Counted from the first letter of the stretch, positions 7,561-16,806 are shown. The stretch is 64,000 bases of DNA from Mycolicibacterium sediminis (GCF_010731735.1 NZ_AP022588.1:4650001-4714000); one strand, 5' to 3'. Translations and numbers: made by a program. Notes: a model not told the origin generated them from the sequence alone.

Positions 7561-9492
7561 ACCCGAGGATTCGCAGTGCTCCGACGGCGACGGTGCGACG
7601 TCCAGGCTCGGGTTGCGGTCGAAGAAGCCGTACGGCTTGAGCCAGAACGAGACGACGTCGACCGGCATCACGGGCCAGTCCTCGGGCCGGGTGACGTGGT
7701 GCAGTCCGAACACGTACCAGAGCACGACGTCGGTGTTCTCGATCGGCCGGTCCGCCATGGTCCACACGCCCAGACCGTCGTCCTCCGCCGACTGATTGAC
7801 GAACTCCCCCGCCGGCCAGCGTTCCTCGGGATGGTTGGGCGTCACCCACAGCGTGTGCCCGATGACGTTGGCGCGCTTGAACACCGGCGACTCGGGGTCG
7901 AACATCGGCGGGATGGCCCCACCGGGCACCAGCTTGTACGACGGGTGGGTGCCCAGCCCGTTGACGACGTTGGTGTTGACCACCTTCCACGCCCGCTGGG
8001 TCGCGAAGTCCATGTCCTGCATTCCCTCGGACTCGGTGCGCAGCGGCGTGTTCCGCACCACCACCGACAGCCCGTGCGGATTGTCCGGACCCATCGGCTC
8101 GGCGTACGACTCGCTCGCGTAGACGGTGTTGTCCGACCCGTCGACGTCCATGTCGAGGCGGGCCACCAGGAAGTGCTGGTGGAACGGCGCATAGGTCCGT
8201 TCGTCGACCAGCGTGCCGTTCGGGTGCGACTGACCGTCGATCAGCGGCGTGGTCACCATGATGCCGGTCGCGCGGACCTCGCACTCGATGTTGCCGTCCT
8301 GGTAGAACCGCCAGTAGGCGAGGTATTCGTAGTTGGCCACCGTGACGTGGAACGACACCGTAAGCCGACGCATGCGGCGGACCTCCGCGCCGGTGTCGTG
8401 ATCGACGTGCTTCCACAGGACGGCGTTGTCCTCCTCGTGGATGCAGATCGCGTTGGTGATCGTGTACGGCTCACCGGCACTGTCGTGCAGGACGGCGTCC
8501 AGGTAGCGGATCTCGCCCAGGCAGTCGCAGCCCAGTTCCAGCGACTGCGTCATGAAGCCCAGGCCCCACTCGCCGATGTCGAACGCCGTCCGGCGGTAGT
8601 GGTCGATGGACGGGTCGCGATACGGAACCACCATCTCCGCGAACGACATTCGGTGTGCGACCGACCTGTCGCGATCACCGTCCCGGTATCGCACGGTGTG
8701 CAGGGTCATGCCCTCGCGATAGTTGAATCCGACGCGCAGCGACCAGTTCTGCCACCGGAGCAGGTTCCCGTCGAGGGTGAACGACGGACCCTCGGGCTGC
8801 GTTATGTGCAGCGGCTTCAGCGGTTCCCGGCGGGACGCCGACCGGATCGCCTCGGGCACGCGGGCCGGCACGTACTCGCCCATCACGGGTGGCTGCTCGT
8901 GCGCACCGTTCGCGAACGGCCCGTCGTCGTCGACGCGCAGCACCTCCATGTCGTTGAGGTCGATCACGCAGTGCAGCCCACTCACGAGGTGCGCGTAAGG
9001 GTTCGAACCCGGTGCGTCCTTGTACCAGGTGTCGGACCAGCCGAGCCGTCGGCCGCGGAACTCCTCGGGGATGACGGCGGCGCCGTAGGTCCAGGTGTCC
9101 ATGAACACGCCGTCGATGTCGGTGATGCCCCGCCGAGCCAGCGCGGCGAGCACGTCGGGGTGGGCACGTAGCACCCGATCGCACTCCGCGAACTCGTCGA
9201 CGGTGAAGTTGGCCTGCACGCCGGGAACGTGGTCGAACGACTCGGTGCGGCCCGCGGTCACGGAGACGACGGCCTTGTAGGTGGCGTTCGCCGAGCGCTC
9301 GAAGCAGACGACGACGGCACGTCGCTCGGGAGCGACGCCGCCAGCGTCGAACGCGGCCACCTCGGCCTTGGCAGGCTCGAGCAGTTCGATGGACGCGTAG
9401 CGCCAGCCCGGGCCGACACCGTGGTCGCGGCTCAGCGTCCGGGCGGCAGCGGTGAACTCGTCGGCGGTCAGGGGGTCGAGTGGGTGGCTCAC
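7555..9492 (-). CDS. Copper-containing primary amine oxidase
   Basis: A 645-residue copper/topaquinone amine oxidase, converting primary amines to aldehydes with release of ammonia and hydrogen peroxide. The cofactor precursor is Tyr388 in ANYEYLAYW; the catalytic base is Asp305 in AFDIGEWGLG. The copper ligands are His438 and His440 (FHQHFLVARLD) and His546 (IGHTLWVTPNHP). Length and motif order fit bacterial tyramine/phenethylamine oxidases. No signal peptide is seen, so it is cytosolic. The start is GTG. It lies between a carboxylesterase and the fused phosphotransferase, all on one strand, which suggests a catabolic set, though no amine transporter is present. Confidence 0.93.
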   Translation of the reverse strand: MSHPLDPLTADEFTAAARTLSRDHGVGPGWRYASIELLEPAKAEVAAFDAGGVAPERRAVVVCFERSANATYKAVVSVTAGRTESFDHVPGVQANFTVDEFAECDRVLRAHPDVLAALARRGITDIDGVFMDTWTYGAAVIPEEFRGRRLGWSDTWYKDAPGSNPYAHLVSGLHCVIDLNDMEVLRVDDDGPFANGAHEQPPVMGEYVPARVPEAIRSASRREPLKPLHITQPEGPSFTLDGNLLRWQNWSLRVGFNYREGMTLHTVRYRDGDRDRSVAHRMSFAEMVVPYRDPSIDHYRRTAFDIGEWGLGFMTQSLELGCDCLGEIRYLDAVLHDSAGEPYTITNAICIHEEDNAVLWKHVDHDTGAEVRRMRRLTVSFHVTVANYEYLAYWRFYQDGNIECEVRATGIMVTTPLIDGQSHPNGTLVDERTYAPFHQHFLVARLDMDVDGSDNTVYASESYAEPMGPDNPHGLSVVVRNTPLRTESEGMQDMDFATQRAWKVVNTNVVNGLGTHPSYKLVPGGAIPPMFDPESPVFKRANVIGHTLWVTPNHPEERWPAGEFVNQSAEDDGLGVWTMADRPIENTDVVLWYVFGLHHVTRPEDWPVMPVDVVSFWLKPYGFFDRNPSLDVAPSPSEHCESSGS

Positions 9493-9551
9493 CCGCTCAC
9501 TCGATCACATCCCGCGGGGCGGCGCGGCCTTTCGCGGCGCGCCGTCACGCG

Positions 9552-11063
9552 TCAGTTCGCGGTGAGCGAGAACCCCTCCCAGGCCTGCCTGCGCTCCGGG
9601 TTCGGGTCGTGCTCGATGCGGGTGCGACGGTCGAACACCATCACCGCGCGCTCCTCCCGGGAGTAGGTCGGCCACCCCTCGCCGGGCACCCCTTCGCGGC
9701 TGAACGCGCGCCACCGGTTCTGCACGTCGTTGCTCACCCGGCGCGCCGACCGGCGGTCCGCTGCCGCCGTCATCAGCGAGCCGAACCGGGTGCGGTAGAC
9801 GTCGAACACGGCGAACAACTCCGTGGCGTGGGTCGCTCCGAGCCCGGACCAGTGGAACGTGCGCGGCGCGTAGTCGTAGCGGTACACGTAGGTCGGCGCG
9901 TGGGTGCCGTGCGCCTCGGCGATCTGCCAGGCCGCGGTTCCGAACGCGAAGTCCCCGCCGAGCCGCACGCACGCCGACGCGCTGGGGTAGCCGGGATAGG
10001 CCGAGGTGATCCGGTCGCGCACCTCGACGTCGCTGTCGGCGAGCAGCATCTCGATCATCGGCTCGGTGGTGGGCAGCAACTGCAGGAACCGCGTGAACAG
10101 CCTGCCCTCGTCGGCATTGGTGCCCACGATCAGCGGCACCTGGTGGGCGTCGCCGTCGCGCATCGCCGCCACAGGGTCCCTGGGCAGCAGGTCGGTGCCG
10201 TAGGTCGGTCCGACGGGGAAGGCGCCACGCATCTTCTTCATGCCGTCGCGCATCAACTCGCTGAGTGCGTCGACCAGCCGCGTGGAACTCGCGGACATGA
10301 CCGCGGCGGCACCGTCCGCGGGCGCGACGCCGAGGATGCCCGCGAAGTCGTCGGCGAACTCCGCGGCAACCTCACGGCTGCCCGCCATGCCGCTCGCCGG
10401 GCTCTCCGAGATCACCCGGTGGAACAACCCCTTCGCCTCCGGCACCGCCATCAGGGTCGCGACGGCGTGCGCACCCGCGCTCTCGCCGAAGATCGTCACG
10501 TTGTCCGGGTCGCCGCCGAACACCGCGGCATTGTCACGGACCCAGCGCAGCGCGAGCACCAGGTCGCGCAGGAACAGGTTGTCGTCGATCGGGTTCTCCT
10601 CGGTCGCCAGCGACGCGAGGTCCAGACAGCCCAGCGGCCCGAGCCGGTAGTTGACCGAGACGTACACGCATCCACGTCGGGCCAGCGACGCGCCGTCGTA
10701 GATCGGGGTCGCGGAGCTGCCCAGGATGTAGCCGCCGCCGTGGACGAAGAACATCACCGGCAGCGGACCGTCCTGCGGACCCCCCTCCGGAGCGACGACG
10801 TTGACGGTCAGGCAGTCCTCGCTCATCGGCTGGTATCGGCCGACTCCGAGCAGCGTGTACTTGCGTTCCTGGGGCGCGCAGTAGGAGTAACCGTGGCAGT
10901 ACCGGACGCCCCGCCACGGCTGCACCGGCTGCGGCGCGCGATAGCGCAGACGACCGATCGGCGGGCGTGCGTACGGGATGGAACGCCAGCGATGCACCCC
11001 GTCGCGGGTGAAACCCTCGATGGTGCCGCTGTCGATCGTCACGCGGACGGTGTTCTCGTGCAT
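9552..11063 (-). CDS. Type-B carboxylesterase/lipase
   Basis: A 503-residue alpha/beta hydrolase of the type-B carboxylesterase family. The N-terminus GTIEGFTRDGVHRWRSIPYA is the family opening; FVHGGGYILGSS supplies the oxyanion hole and Ser195 in FGESAGAHA is the nucleophile. The acid is expected near NADEGRLFT and the His in GATHATELFAVFD. There is no signal peptide. I chose ATG 11063: homology begins there and a TACCGT box lies six bases upstream (leaderless), whereas the longer open frame would overlap the divergent lipoprotein gene. Substrate unknown; it precedes the amine oxidase by 59 bp. Confidence 0.9.
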   Translation of the reverse strand: MHENTVRVTIDSGTIEGFTRDGVHRWRSIPYARPPIGRLRYRAPQPVQPWRGVRYCHGYSYCAPQERKYTLLGVGRYQPMSEDCLTVNVVAPEGGPQDGPLPVMFFVHGGGYILGSSATPIYDGASLARRGCVYVSVNYRLGPLGCLDLASLATEENPIDDNLFLRDLVLALRWVRDNAAVFGGDPDNVTIFGESAGAHAVATLMAVPEAKGLFHRVISESPASGMAGSREVAAEFADDFAGILGVAPADGAAAVMSASSTRLVDALSELMRDGMKKMRGAFPVGPTYGTDLLPRDPVAAMRDGDAHQVPLIVGTNADEGRLFTRFLQLLPTTEPMIEMLLADSDVEVRDRITSAYPGYPSASACVRLGGDFAFGTAAWQIAEAHGTHAPTYVYRYDYAPRTFHWSGLGATHATELFAVFDVYRTRFGSLMTAAADRRSARRVSNDVQNRWRAFSREGVPGEGWPTYSREERAVMVFDRRTRIEHDPNPERRQAWEGFSLTAN

Positions 11064-11130
11064 GACAAGACGGTAGCGAAGACACCGTATGGCCGTCGAC
11101 GCCGCGGGGTGGCCCGCTAGCCTGGCAGCC

Positions 11131-11841
11131 ATGCGGATGGCCTTCGAGATCGCGGCTGTGATCGCGGCGTCCGCGCTGTTGGCGGGGTGTTCCGCGACGT
11201 CCGACGACCAGCCCGCACGCTCCATGACCGCGCTCACGACGCCGTCGAGCAGCGCGTCGACCCCGCCCACCACCACGGCACGACCGACCACCGGGACCCC
11301 TCCTGGCACCGCGCGGCCGCCCGCTGCGGGCGCGCCGATCGGCGACCTGATCGGGTGGATCGAGGCGGGCACGCCCGCGGAGGCGTCGGCCTACCGCACC
11401 GCGACCCGCGGCGGCGTCGCCACCGACCTGGGCGACGACGTGGCGTTCACGGGGCCTTCGGGGACGCCCAACTGCATGACCGACCGCCGCTTCGACGGAG
11501 CGCTGGCGTGCCTCGTCGACCTGGCCGATCCGCCGGCGGAGGCGCCCGACACGTACGGCCAGTGGAAGGGCGGCTGGGTGGACTTCCCGGGCAGAGGCGT
11601 CGACATCGGGTCGTCGCACGGCGATCCGGGACGGTTCGGCAGCGGGCTGGGTCCCGAACTGCCGGCAGGACGGTCCCTGACGTTCGGCGACTACGGCTGT
11701 CGCGTCGACGGTTCCGACGTCTACTGCGTCGACTACGCCGACCGGACCGGGGTGCGGTTCGCCGCCACGGGAATCGAGGGCTTCGGCTGCCTGCGCCGCG
11801 CCGCGCCGCCCGAGGGCATAGGCGACCACCTGTCCTGCTGA
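11131..11841 (+). CDS. Putative lipoprotein
   Basis: A 236-residue exported protein. The N-terminus MRMAFEIAAVIAASALLAGC is a lipoprotein signal with lipobox LAGC, Cys20 being the predicted lipidated residue. A Thr/Ser/Pro-rich linker (about residues 21-65) follows, then a globular domain with paired Cys (PNCMTDRRF and GALACLVDLADP; GDYGCRVDG and DVYCVDYADR) that could form disulfides outside the membrane. A TAGCCT box lies seven bases before the ATG, so the mRNA is probably leaderless. It is divergent from the esterase. The domain resembles mycobacterial secreted proteins of unknown function; I do not recognise a precise family. Confidence 0.75.
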   Translation: MRMAFEIAAVIAASALLAGCSATSDDQPARSMTALTTPSSSASTPPTTTARPTTGTPPGTARPPAAGAPIGDLIGWIEAGTPAEASAYRTATRGGVATDLGDDVAFTGPSGTPNCMTDRRFDGALACLVDLADPPAEAPDTYGQWKGGWVDFPGRGVDIGSSHGDPGRFGSGLGPELPAGRSLTFGDYGCRVDGSDVYCVDYADRTGVRFAATGIEGFGCLRRAAPPEGIGDHLSC

Positions 11842-11845
11842 CCGC

Positions 11846-12418
11846 TCAGGCGGGACGTGCCTTCTCCCGCACCTTGGCCGGGTAGGTCTGCGTCATCCCC
11901 ACCGCGCCGACGATCACGACGATCGGGATCACCCAGTTCGTCCAGTCGCGGGTCTGCGGGACCTGGGCGGCGACGAAGCCCAGCACCGCGATCAACGTGA
12001 ACACCAGCGCCCACATCAGCGTGAGCACGCGGTTGGTCTGCCGGAACGCCGGCTTCTCCCAGCCCTCCAGCGGCGGGGACACCCTGGCGTACTGCTCGGT
12101 GAACGGCGTGAACGCGAGCGAGCCCAGCGCCATCACCGCGAGGACGCCGCTGGACAGCGTCGTGGCGTAGGTGTCCATCCAGTCGCGGTCGGCGGCGCCC
12201 ACCGCCATCGCCGCGGCGGTCACGCCGACGAAGAAGACGATCGTGACGATCTCCAGCAGGCGCGGTCCGCCGAATCCCATGGACACGCCCAGGATGATGG
12301 CCGACAGCACGGCGCACAGCGCGCCGAAGAGCCACGTGCTGGGGCCCTCGGCCACCACCCAGTAGATGATCCACGGCGCGAACCCCACGAAGGGGCTGCG
12401 CTCGAACCAGTCGTCCAC
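11846..12418 (-). CDS. Conserved membrane protein, unknown function
   Basis: A 190-residue integral membrane protein with about five hydrophobic segments: WIIYWVVAEGPSTWLFGAL, VLSAIILGVSM, EIVTIVFFVGVTAAAMAVGA, LTLMWALVFTLIAVLGFVAA and WVIPIVVIVGAVGM. A loop of about 35 residues (TPFTEQYARVSPPLEGWEKP) joins helices four and five. The GTG start is six bases downstream of TAGGCT, pointing to a leaderless mRNA. It is convergent with the lipoprotein gene, four bases apart. No family motif is recognised. Confidence 0.7.
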   Translation of the reverse strand: MDDWFERSPFVGFAPWIIYWVVAEGPSTWLFGALCAVLSAIILGVSMGFGGPRLLEIVTIVFFVGVTAAAMAVGAADRDWMDTYATTLSSGVLAVMALGSLAFTPFTEQYARVSPPLEGWEKPAFRQTNRVLTLMWALVFTLIAVLGFVAAQVPQTRDWTNWVIPIVVIVGAVGMTQTYPAKVREKARPA

Positions 12419-12464
12419 GCGAGGAGCCTAGCGAGGTCGGGCGGGACGCCGGAGTTCGACCGGC

Positions 12465-13469
12465 TCAGGCGATGCCCGCCCGCCGCAGCCGCGGCAGGAC
12501 CCCCTCGGCGAACCAGTACGCCTCCTCGAGGTGCGGATAGCCGGACAGGATGAACTCCTCGAAGCCCGCGGCGTGGTACTGACCGATGAGCGCGGCCACC
12601 TCGTCGTGACTGCCGACGAGCGCCGTACCCGCGCCGCCGCGGACCAGGCCGACGCCCGCCCACAGGTTGGGGTGGATCTCGAGCTGGTCGACCCTGCCGC
12701 CGTGCAGTGCGGTCATGCGCCGCTGGCCCTCGGACTCCGACTTGGCGTGCAGCGCAGTGGCGTTGGCGATCTGCTCCGGGGACAGACCGGCGAGCAGCTC
12801 GTCGGCCACCGCCCACGCCGCCTCGGAGGTGTCACGGCTGATGGTGTGCAACCGGATCCCGAAGCGGATCTTGCGGCCGCGTTGCTCGGCCAGTTCGCGC
12901 ACGCGGGCGATCTTCGCGGCCGCCGCCGCGGGTGGTTCTCCCCACGTGAGGTAGACGTCGACGTGCTCGGCGGCGATGGGCATCGCGGCAGGCGAGGAGC
13001 CGCCGAAGTAGATCTGCGGCAACGGGTTCGGCGGTGCGGACACGCGGGCGTCCTTGACGGTGTAGTACTCGCCCTCGAAGTCGACCGACTCCTGGCGCCA
13101 CACCGAGTTCACGACGTGCAGGAACTCCCCCGTCCGCGCGTACCGCTGGTCGTGGTCGAGCCAGTCCCCGAAGCGGCGCTGCTCGACGTCGTCACCGCCG
13201 GTGACGATGTTGAGCAGCACCCTGCCCTCGGAGAACCGCTGCAGCGTGGCCGTCTGCTGCGCGGCCAGTGTCGGCGGCACCAGACCGGGCCGGAAGGCCA
13301 CCAGGAACTTCAACCGCTCCGTCTCGGCGAGTAGGGCGGCCGTGGTCAGCCAGGCGTCCTCGCACCAGGTGCCGGTGGGGGTGAGCACCCCCTCGTACCC
13401 GAGTCGGTCGGCGGCGCGGGCGATCTCGGCCAGGTAGCGACGGGTCGGTGGGCGAAAGCCGTCGGGCAC
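12465..13469 (-). CDS. ssuD: Alkanesulfonate monooxygenase SsuD, 5' end abnormal
   Basis: An FMNH2-dependent monooxygenase of the luciferase-like family that releases sulfite from alkanesulfonates. It shows long SsuD signatures: RLGYEGVLTPTGTWCEDAW, RLKFLVAFRPGLVPPTLAA, IYFGGSSPAAMPIAAEHVD, YLTWGEPP, RKIRFGIRLH and LWAGVGLVRGGAGTALVG. The only start in frame is a GTG at PDGFRPPTRRYLAEI, giving 334 residues. Authentic SsuD proteins are about 360-380 and begin with a strand of the type RFHWFLPT, which is missing here. Upstream in frame, the sequence APTSVTPTIVASSHASSQQV looks like the tail of ssuA. So the 5' end is probably truncated or fused, and activity is uncertain. Confidence 0.8.
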   Translation of the reverse strand: MPDGFRPPTRRYLAEIARAADRLGYEGVLTPTGTWCEDAWLTTAALLAETERLKFLVAFRPGLVPPTLAAQQTATLQRFSEGRVLLNIVTGGDDVEQRRFGDWLDHDQRYARTGEFLHVVNSVWRQESVDFEGEYYTVKDARVSAPPNPLPQIYFGGSSPAAMPIAAEHVDVYLTWGEPPAAAAAKIARVRELAEQRGRKIRFGIRLHTISRDTSEAAWAVADELLAGLSPEQIANATALHAKSESEGQRRMTALHGGRVDQLEIHPNLWAGVGLVRGGAGTALVGSHDEVAALIGQYHAAGFEEFILSGYPHLEEAYWFAEGVLPRLRRAGIA

Positions 13470-14353
13470 GACTTGCTGCGACGAGGCGTGCGACGAGGCG
13501 ACGATCGTCGGCGTAACGGAAGTTGGCGCGTCGGCGCCACGTCTGTCCGGATTCGTCGGTCATTGGCCCATCCCGGAGATCCGCCTGTCGCGGCAGGCCT
13601 CGGCAGTCCGGACAGGGCTGTGTTGCGCAACGGATCTGCGAGCGCGACGTCCGAGGCGATGCCGAAGCCGGCGCCGTTGGTGACGCCGTCGGCGTCGGCG
13701 ATGCTGCGCACGGGCAGCTGCCGTTCGGCCTGCGCCGTGTAGGGATCCCAGGTGGCCCAGGCGTCGACCCGGCCCTGGGTGAACGCGGTCAGCGCGTCGG
13801 CGGGTTGCAGGAAGACCAGCGAGACGTCCGAGGGCGAGAGCCCGGCGCGGTCCAGCTGCGCGAGGACGTGGCCGTGCGCGGAGCTGCCCTTGGCCAGCGC
13901 CACGGACTTGCCGCGCAGGTCGCCCACGGACCGGATGGCTGCATCGTTGCGGACGAGGATCTGATCGCCCGCTCCTCCACCGTCATAGGTGGAGACGACC
14001 TTCACCTTCGCGTTCGACGCGGCACCGAAGATGGGCGGCGTGTTCCCGGTGATGGCGAAGTCGATCCGGCCCGCCGTGGCCGCCTCGATCTGCGGGGGGC
14101 CGGAGGTGAAGGTCGAGAAGTCGATTCGGTACGGCAGGTCGTCGAGTTGACCCGCCGACCGCAGCAGCGCCTCGGTGCCACCTTTCTGGTCACCGACCGC
14201 GAGCACCAGTCCGGCGAGGTCGGACAGTGGCACCGTCGGGGGCGCCGCCGCTGCGGGTGTGCTCTCCTCGCGGGACACGCAGCCGGCCAGGACGCCGACC
14301 ACGGTGAGCAGGACGAGGATTCTCGACGCGACGATTCGTCGGGGCGTAAGCAC
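13470..14353 (-). pseudogene. ssuA: Alkanesulfonate-binding lipoprotein SsuA, damaged 3' end
   Basis: GTG 14353 behind AAGGGAG begins a lipoprotein signal (RILVLLTVVGVLAGC) and an SsuA-type solute-binding domain: LAVGDQKGGTEALLRSAGQL, IEAATAGRIDFAITGNTPP, GKSVALAKGSSAHGHVLAQL, TQGRVDAWATWDPYTAQAE. Homology continues to GFGIASDVALADPLRNTAL (near 13620). After that the frame gives Arg-rich text with no SsuA character, while SsuA-like residues (WAND, APTSVTP, ASSQQVVPDGF) reappear in shifted frames. This fits an indel near 13560-13600 plus loss of the ssuA/ssuD boundary. Alternatives are sequencing error or a functional truncated protein; the open frame itself runs on into ssuD. Confidence 0.6.
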
Positions 14354-14391
14354 GGTGCTCCCTTTCGCGGGGTGGTTGGCGGAGTCGGCGG

Positions 14392-15132
14392 TCAGAGGTG
14401 CACGCCGAGTTGGTCGAGCAGTTCGGTGCGGTGCCGCTCGGTGTCCGGCGACGGGTCGCCCGCCGGTCTGCGTGGGTCCGCCACGTCGAGGGTGTGGATG
14501 ACGCGCCCCTCGTCGAGGACGACCACGCGGTCGGCGAGGGCGATGGCCTCGTCCACGTCGTGGGTGACGAGGAGGACGCCGAAGCGGTGTTCGCGCCACA
14601 GGTCGAGCAGGAGCGCGCGCATCGTCAGTCGCGTCAGGGCGTCGAGCGCACCGAACGGCTCGTCGAGCAGCAGTAGCCTTGGTTCGGCGACCAGCGCTCG
14701 GGCCAACGACACCCGTTGCGCTTGGCCGCCCGACAGCGTGACGGGCCAGACGCCGGCCCGGTCGGCGAGTCCCACGTCGGCGAGCGCGACCTCGGCCCGC
14801 GCGGCGGCCTCCTTCGCGGACGCCGCGGTCCGTCGCAGGCCGTACGCGACGTTGGTGCGGACGTCCCGCCACGGGAACAGCCGCGGCTCCTGGAAGGCCA
14901 GTGCGGGAGCGCCGGACACGACCCGCTCGCCGGTGTGGTCGTCCGACAGGCCGGCGAGGACGCGCAGCACCGTCGACTTGCCCGATCCGCTGCGCCCGAT
15001 CAGCGCGACGATTTCGCCGTCACCGACGCGTAGTGAGACGTCGTCGAGCACGTGGTGATCGCCGTACCACTTGTCGACGTGGCGCAGTTCCGCTGCGGCG
15101 GTGCCGGTCTGGGGTTCGGACAGGATGGTCAT
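14392..15132 (-). CDS. ssuB: Aliphatic sulfonate ABC transporter, ATPase subunit
   Basis: A 246-residue ABC ATPase. Walker A is GRSGSGKST, the Q-loop lies in LAFQEPRLFPW, the signature is LSGGQAQR, Walker B is RLLLLDEPFGALD, and the switch His is in LLVTHDVDEAIALADRV. The FPWRDVRTNVAYGL context is typical of the nitrate/sulfonate/taurine (NrtD/SsuB) group. It overlaps ssuC by four bases and precedes ssuA by 38 bp, so the three form one importer operon. Energises uptake of alkanesulfonates as a sulfur source. Confidence 0.93.
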   Translation of the reverse strand: MTILSEPQTGTAAAELRHVDKWYGDHHVLDDVSLRVGDGEIVALIGRSGSGKSTVLRVLAGLSDDHTGERVVSGAPALAFQEPRLFPWRDVRTNVAYGLRRTAASAKEAAARAEVALADVGLADRAGVWPVTLSGGQAQRVSLARALVAEPRLLLLDEPFGALDALTRLTMRALLLDLWREHRFGVLLVTHDVDEAIALADRVVVLDEGRVIHTLDVADPRRPAGDPSPDTERHRTELLDQLGVHL

Positions 15133-15938
15133 TGGCGGTACCTCAGTGCTCGTCGTTCGAGGGCGCGGACTCCGGCATCGGTGCCGATGCCCAGGAGGGC
15201 GTACACGATCAGGCCGAAGATGATGACGTCGATGCGGAGGAAGTCGCGGGCGTTGTTGATCAGGAAGCCGATTCCCTTGTCGGCGTTGATCTGCTCGGCG
15301 ACAATCAGGGTCAGCCAGGCGATGGCCAGTGACTGCCGGAAGCCGACGAGGATCTGCGGCGCCGCGCTCGGGACGATGATGTCGAGGAACCGCTGGCGGA
15401 ACGAGAATCCGAGCACCGCGGCGGTCTCGAAGAGCTTCGGATCGACCTGGCGTATCGCGGAGAACGTGTTGAGGTACAGCGGGAAGCTGACGCCGAGCGC
15501 CACGAGCAGCACCTTCGGCAGCTCACCGATGCCGAACCAGAGGATGAACAGCGGGATCAGACCCAGATGCGGTAGCGCGCGGAGCATTTGCATCGGCGGA
15601 TCCACGGTCGCCTCGGTCCAGCGGGACAAACCCACCGCGGTGCCGAGCGCCACCCCGACGACACCGCCGAGCACCAGACCCTCGAGCACCCGCAGGCCCG
15701 AGACCCCGAGCGCGTCGGCCAACTGCCCGTTGGCGATCAGTTCGAACCCGCCCTCGAGGATCAGCGACGGTGCGGGCAGCACGTCCTGCGGGAGGACGCC
15801 GACCGCGCTGGCCAGCTGCCACAGCGCGAGCAGTGCGATCGGCGAGGCCAGCCGGATCAGTGCCCACCGGCGGCGGGGCCGCGGCGTCCTCCCCGTCGTG
15901 GGGGACGCAGCTGCGGCGGCGTTGAGGGAAGCGGTCAC
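15129..15938 (-). CDS. ssuC: Aliphatic sulfonate ABC transporter, permease subunit
   Basis: A 269-residue inner-membrane permease of the NitT/TauT group with about six membrane segments. The EAA-type coupling loop is seen around KLFETAAVLGFSFRQRF, preceded by GIGELPKVLLVALGVSFPLY and followed by IVPSAAPQILVGFRQSLAIA. It is the first gene of the ssuC-ssuB-ssuA-ssuD unit; mycobacterial sulfonate operons vary in order. A TAGCGT box nine bases before the GTG may be its -10. Confidence 0.9.
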   Translation of the reverse strand: MTASLNAAAAASPTTGRTPRPRRRWALIRLASPIALLALWQLASAVGVLPQDVLPAPSLILEGGFELIANGQLADALGVSGLRVLEGLVLGGVVGVALGTAVGLSRWTEATVDPPMQMLRALPHLGLIPLFILWFGIGELPKVLLVALGVSFPLYLNTFSAIRQVDPKLFETAAVLGFSFRQRFLDIIVPSAAPQILVGFRQSLAIAWLTLIVAEQINADKGIGFLINNARDFLRIDVIIFGLIVYALLGIGTDAGVRALERRALRYRQ

Positions 15939-16005
15939 GATGCGGCGACGCTACGCAACCCGCGTCGACGGCCGGAAGGGTTCGATTCCCCCTGACGAAA
16001 AGGCG

Positions 16006-16049
16006 ACGCCCCCGACGGGGACCGGGTATCGGCCCACCGACGGGGGCGT
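16006..16049 (-). terminator. Intrinsic terminator downstream of the lipoprotein gene
   Basis: On the minus strand ACGCCCCCGTCG and CGTCGGGGGCGT pair (12-bp stem, one central mismatch), followed by GCCTTTTCGTC with a short T-run. It starts 15 bases after the stop of the lipoprotein gene (16064) and would insulate ssuC. Confidence 0.7.
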
Positions 16050-16063
16050 GCGCATTCGCCGGG

Positions 16064-16780
16064 TCAGCCGAACCTGGTGGTGCCCACGACGAGGTCGGCG
16101 GTCACGGTGCGCCCGTTGATCGCCGAGGTGAGGGTTCCGTTGGTGAGCTTCACCGACTGGTTCGCCTGCTGCAGGATCCGCTTGTTGCGCACCTGCGTCT
16201 GGAACTGGGCCGCGTTGAGTTGTTGCAGCTCGGCCTGTTCGAAGTCGCGGCCGGTGCTCCCGGCGGTGAACTGCACGCCGGTCACCGACCCGTCGGGCCG
16301 GACGATCCACGACGCGCGCGTGCCGTCGAGCGCCGCCGTGTACATGCCCGCGGGTGCCGACACCGCCGCGGCACGGAAGTCGTAGGTCACGCCGTTCATG
16401 GTCAGGTCACCGGTGACGTCGGTGCCGTCGAACGATGCGTTCAGGGTGTCGCGGAACCGCGAGGTGATGTCGACGCTCCCGTCGGACTGCTCACCGAAGA
16501 ACCAGGCTTCGTCGTCGACGCCGTTGCAGGCGTAGGCGGCGATGCTGTCTCCATCCACGGAGATGCCGATCGTCATCTTCTTGCCGTCGGCCTCCGCGTC
16601 GGCCATGTAGCGGGCCGAGGCGGGGAACGGCGCCGGGCCCGAGGCTGTGGTCGACGACGGTGCCGCGGTGGGCGACGACTGGCTCGACGACCCGCCGGAG
16701 CAGGCGGACAGGGTCGCCAGTGCGGTCAGTGCGCTGAGACCCACGAGCAGGGTGCGGAGGTGTCTTCTCATGGTGATCAT
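16064..16780 (-). CDS. Putative secreted lipoprotein
   Basis: A 238-residue protein opening with MITMRRHLRTLL and a hydrophobic core ending in the lipobox LSAC, so it is lipidated at about Cys27. A Ser/Thr-rich linker (SGGSSSQSSPTAAPSSTTAS) leads to a globular domain with repeated beta-type text (GKKMTIGISVDGDSIAAYAC; DGSVDITSRFRDTLNASFDG; GDLTMNGVTYDFRAAAV). It resembles mycobacterial lipoproteins of unknown function. ATG 16780 and ATG 16771 are equally possible starts; neither has a clear ribosome binding site. Three 11-bp direct repeats lie 26 bp upstream. Confidence 0.75.
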   Translation of the reverse strand: MITMRRHLRTLLVGLSALTALATLSACSGGSSSQSSPTAAPSSTTASGPAPFPASARYMADAEADGKKMTIGISVDGDSIAAYACNGVDDEAWFFGEQSDGSVDITSRFRDTLNASFDGTDVTGDLTMNGVTYDFRAAAVSAPAGMYTAALDGTRASWIVRPDGSVTGVQFTAGSTGRDFEQAELQQLNAAQFQTQVRNKRILQQANQSVKLTNGTLTSAINGRTVTADLVVGTTRFG

Positions 16781-16806
16781 GATGTGTCGCCGGTGCGGGC
16801 GGTACA

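Noticed and set aside
13192..13563. Frame beginning MTDESGQTWRRR as a separate gene upstream of ssuD
   Set aside because: It runs out of frame through ssuD with Arg-rich text; only its first 20 codons could be a remnant of the ssuA tail.
15976..16000. GGGTTCGATTCCCCC looking like a tRNA T-arm
   Set aside because: No acceptor stem, D-arm or anticodon arm can be drawn with the flanking sequence, and no CCA-end context; most likely chance.
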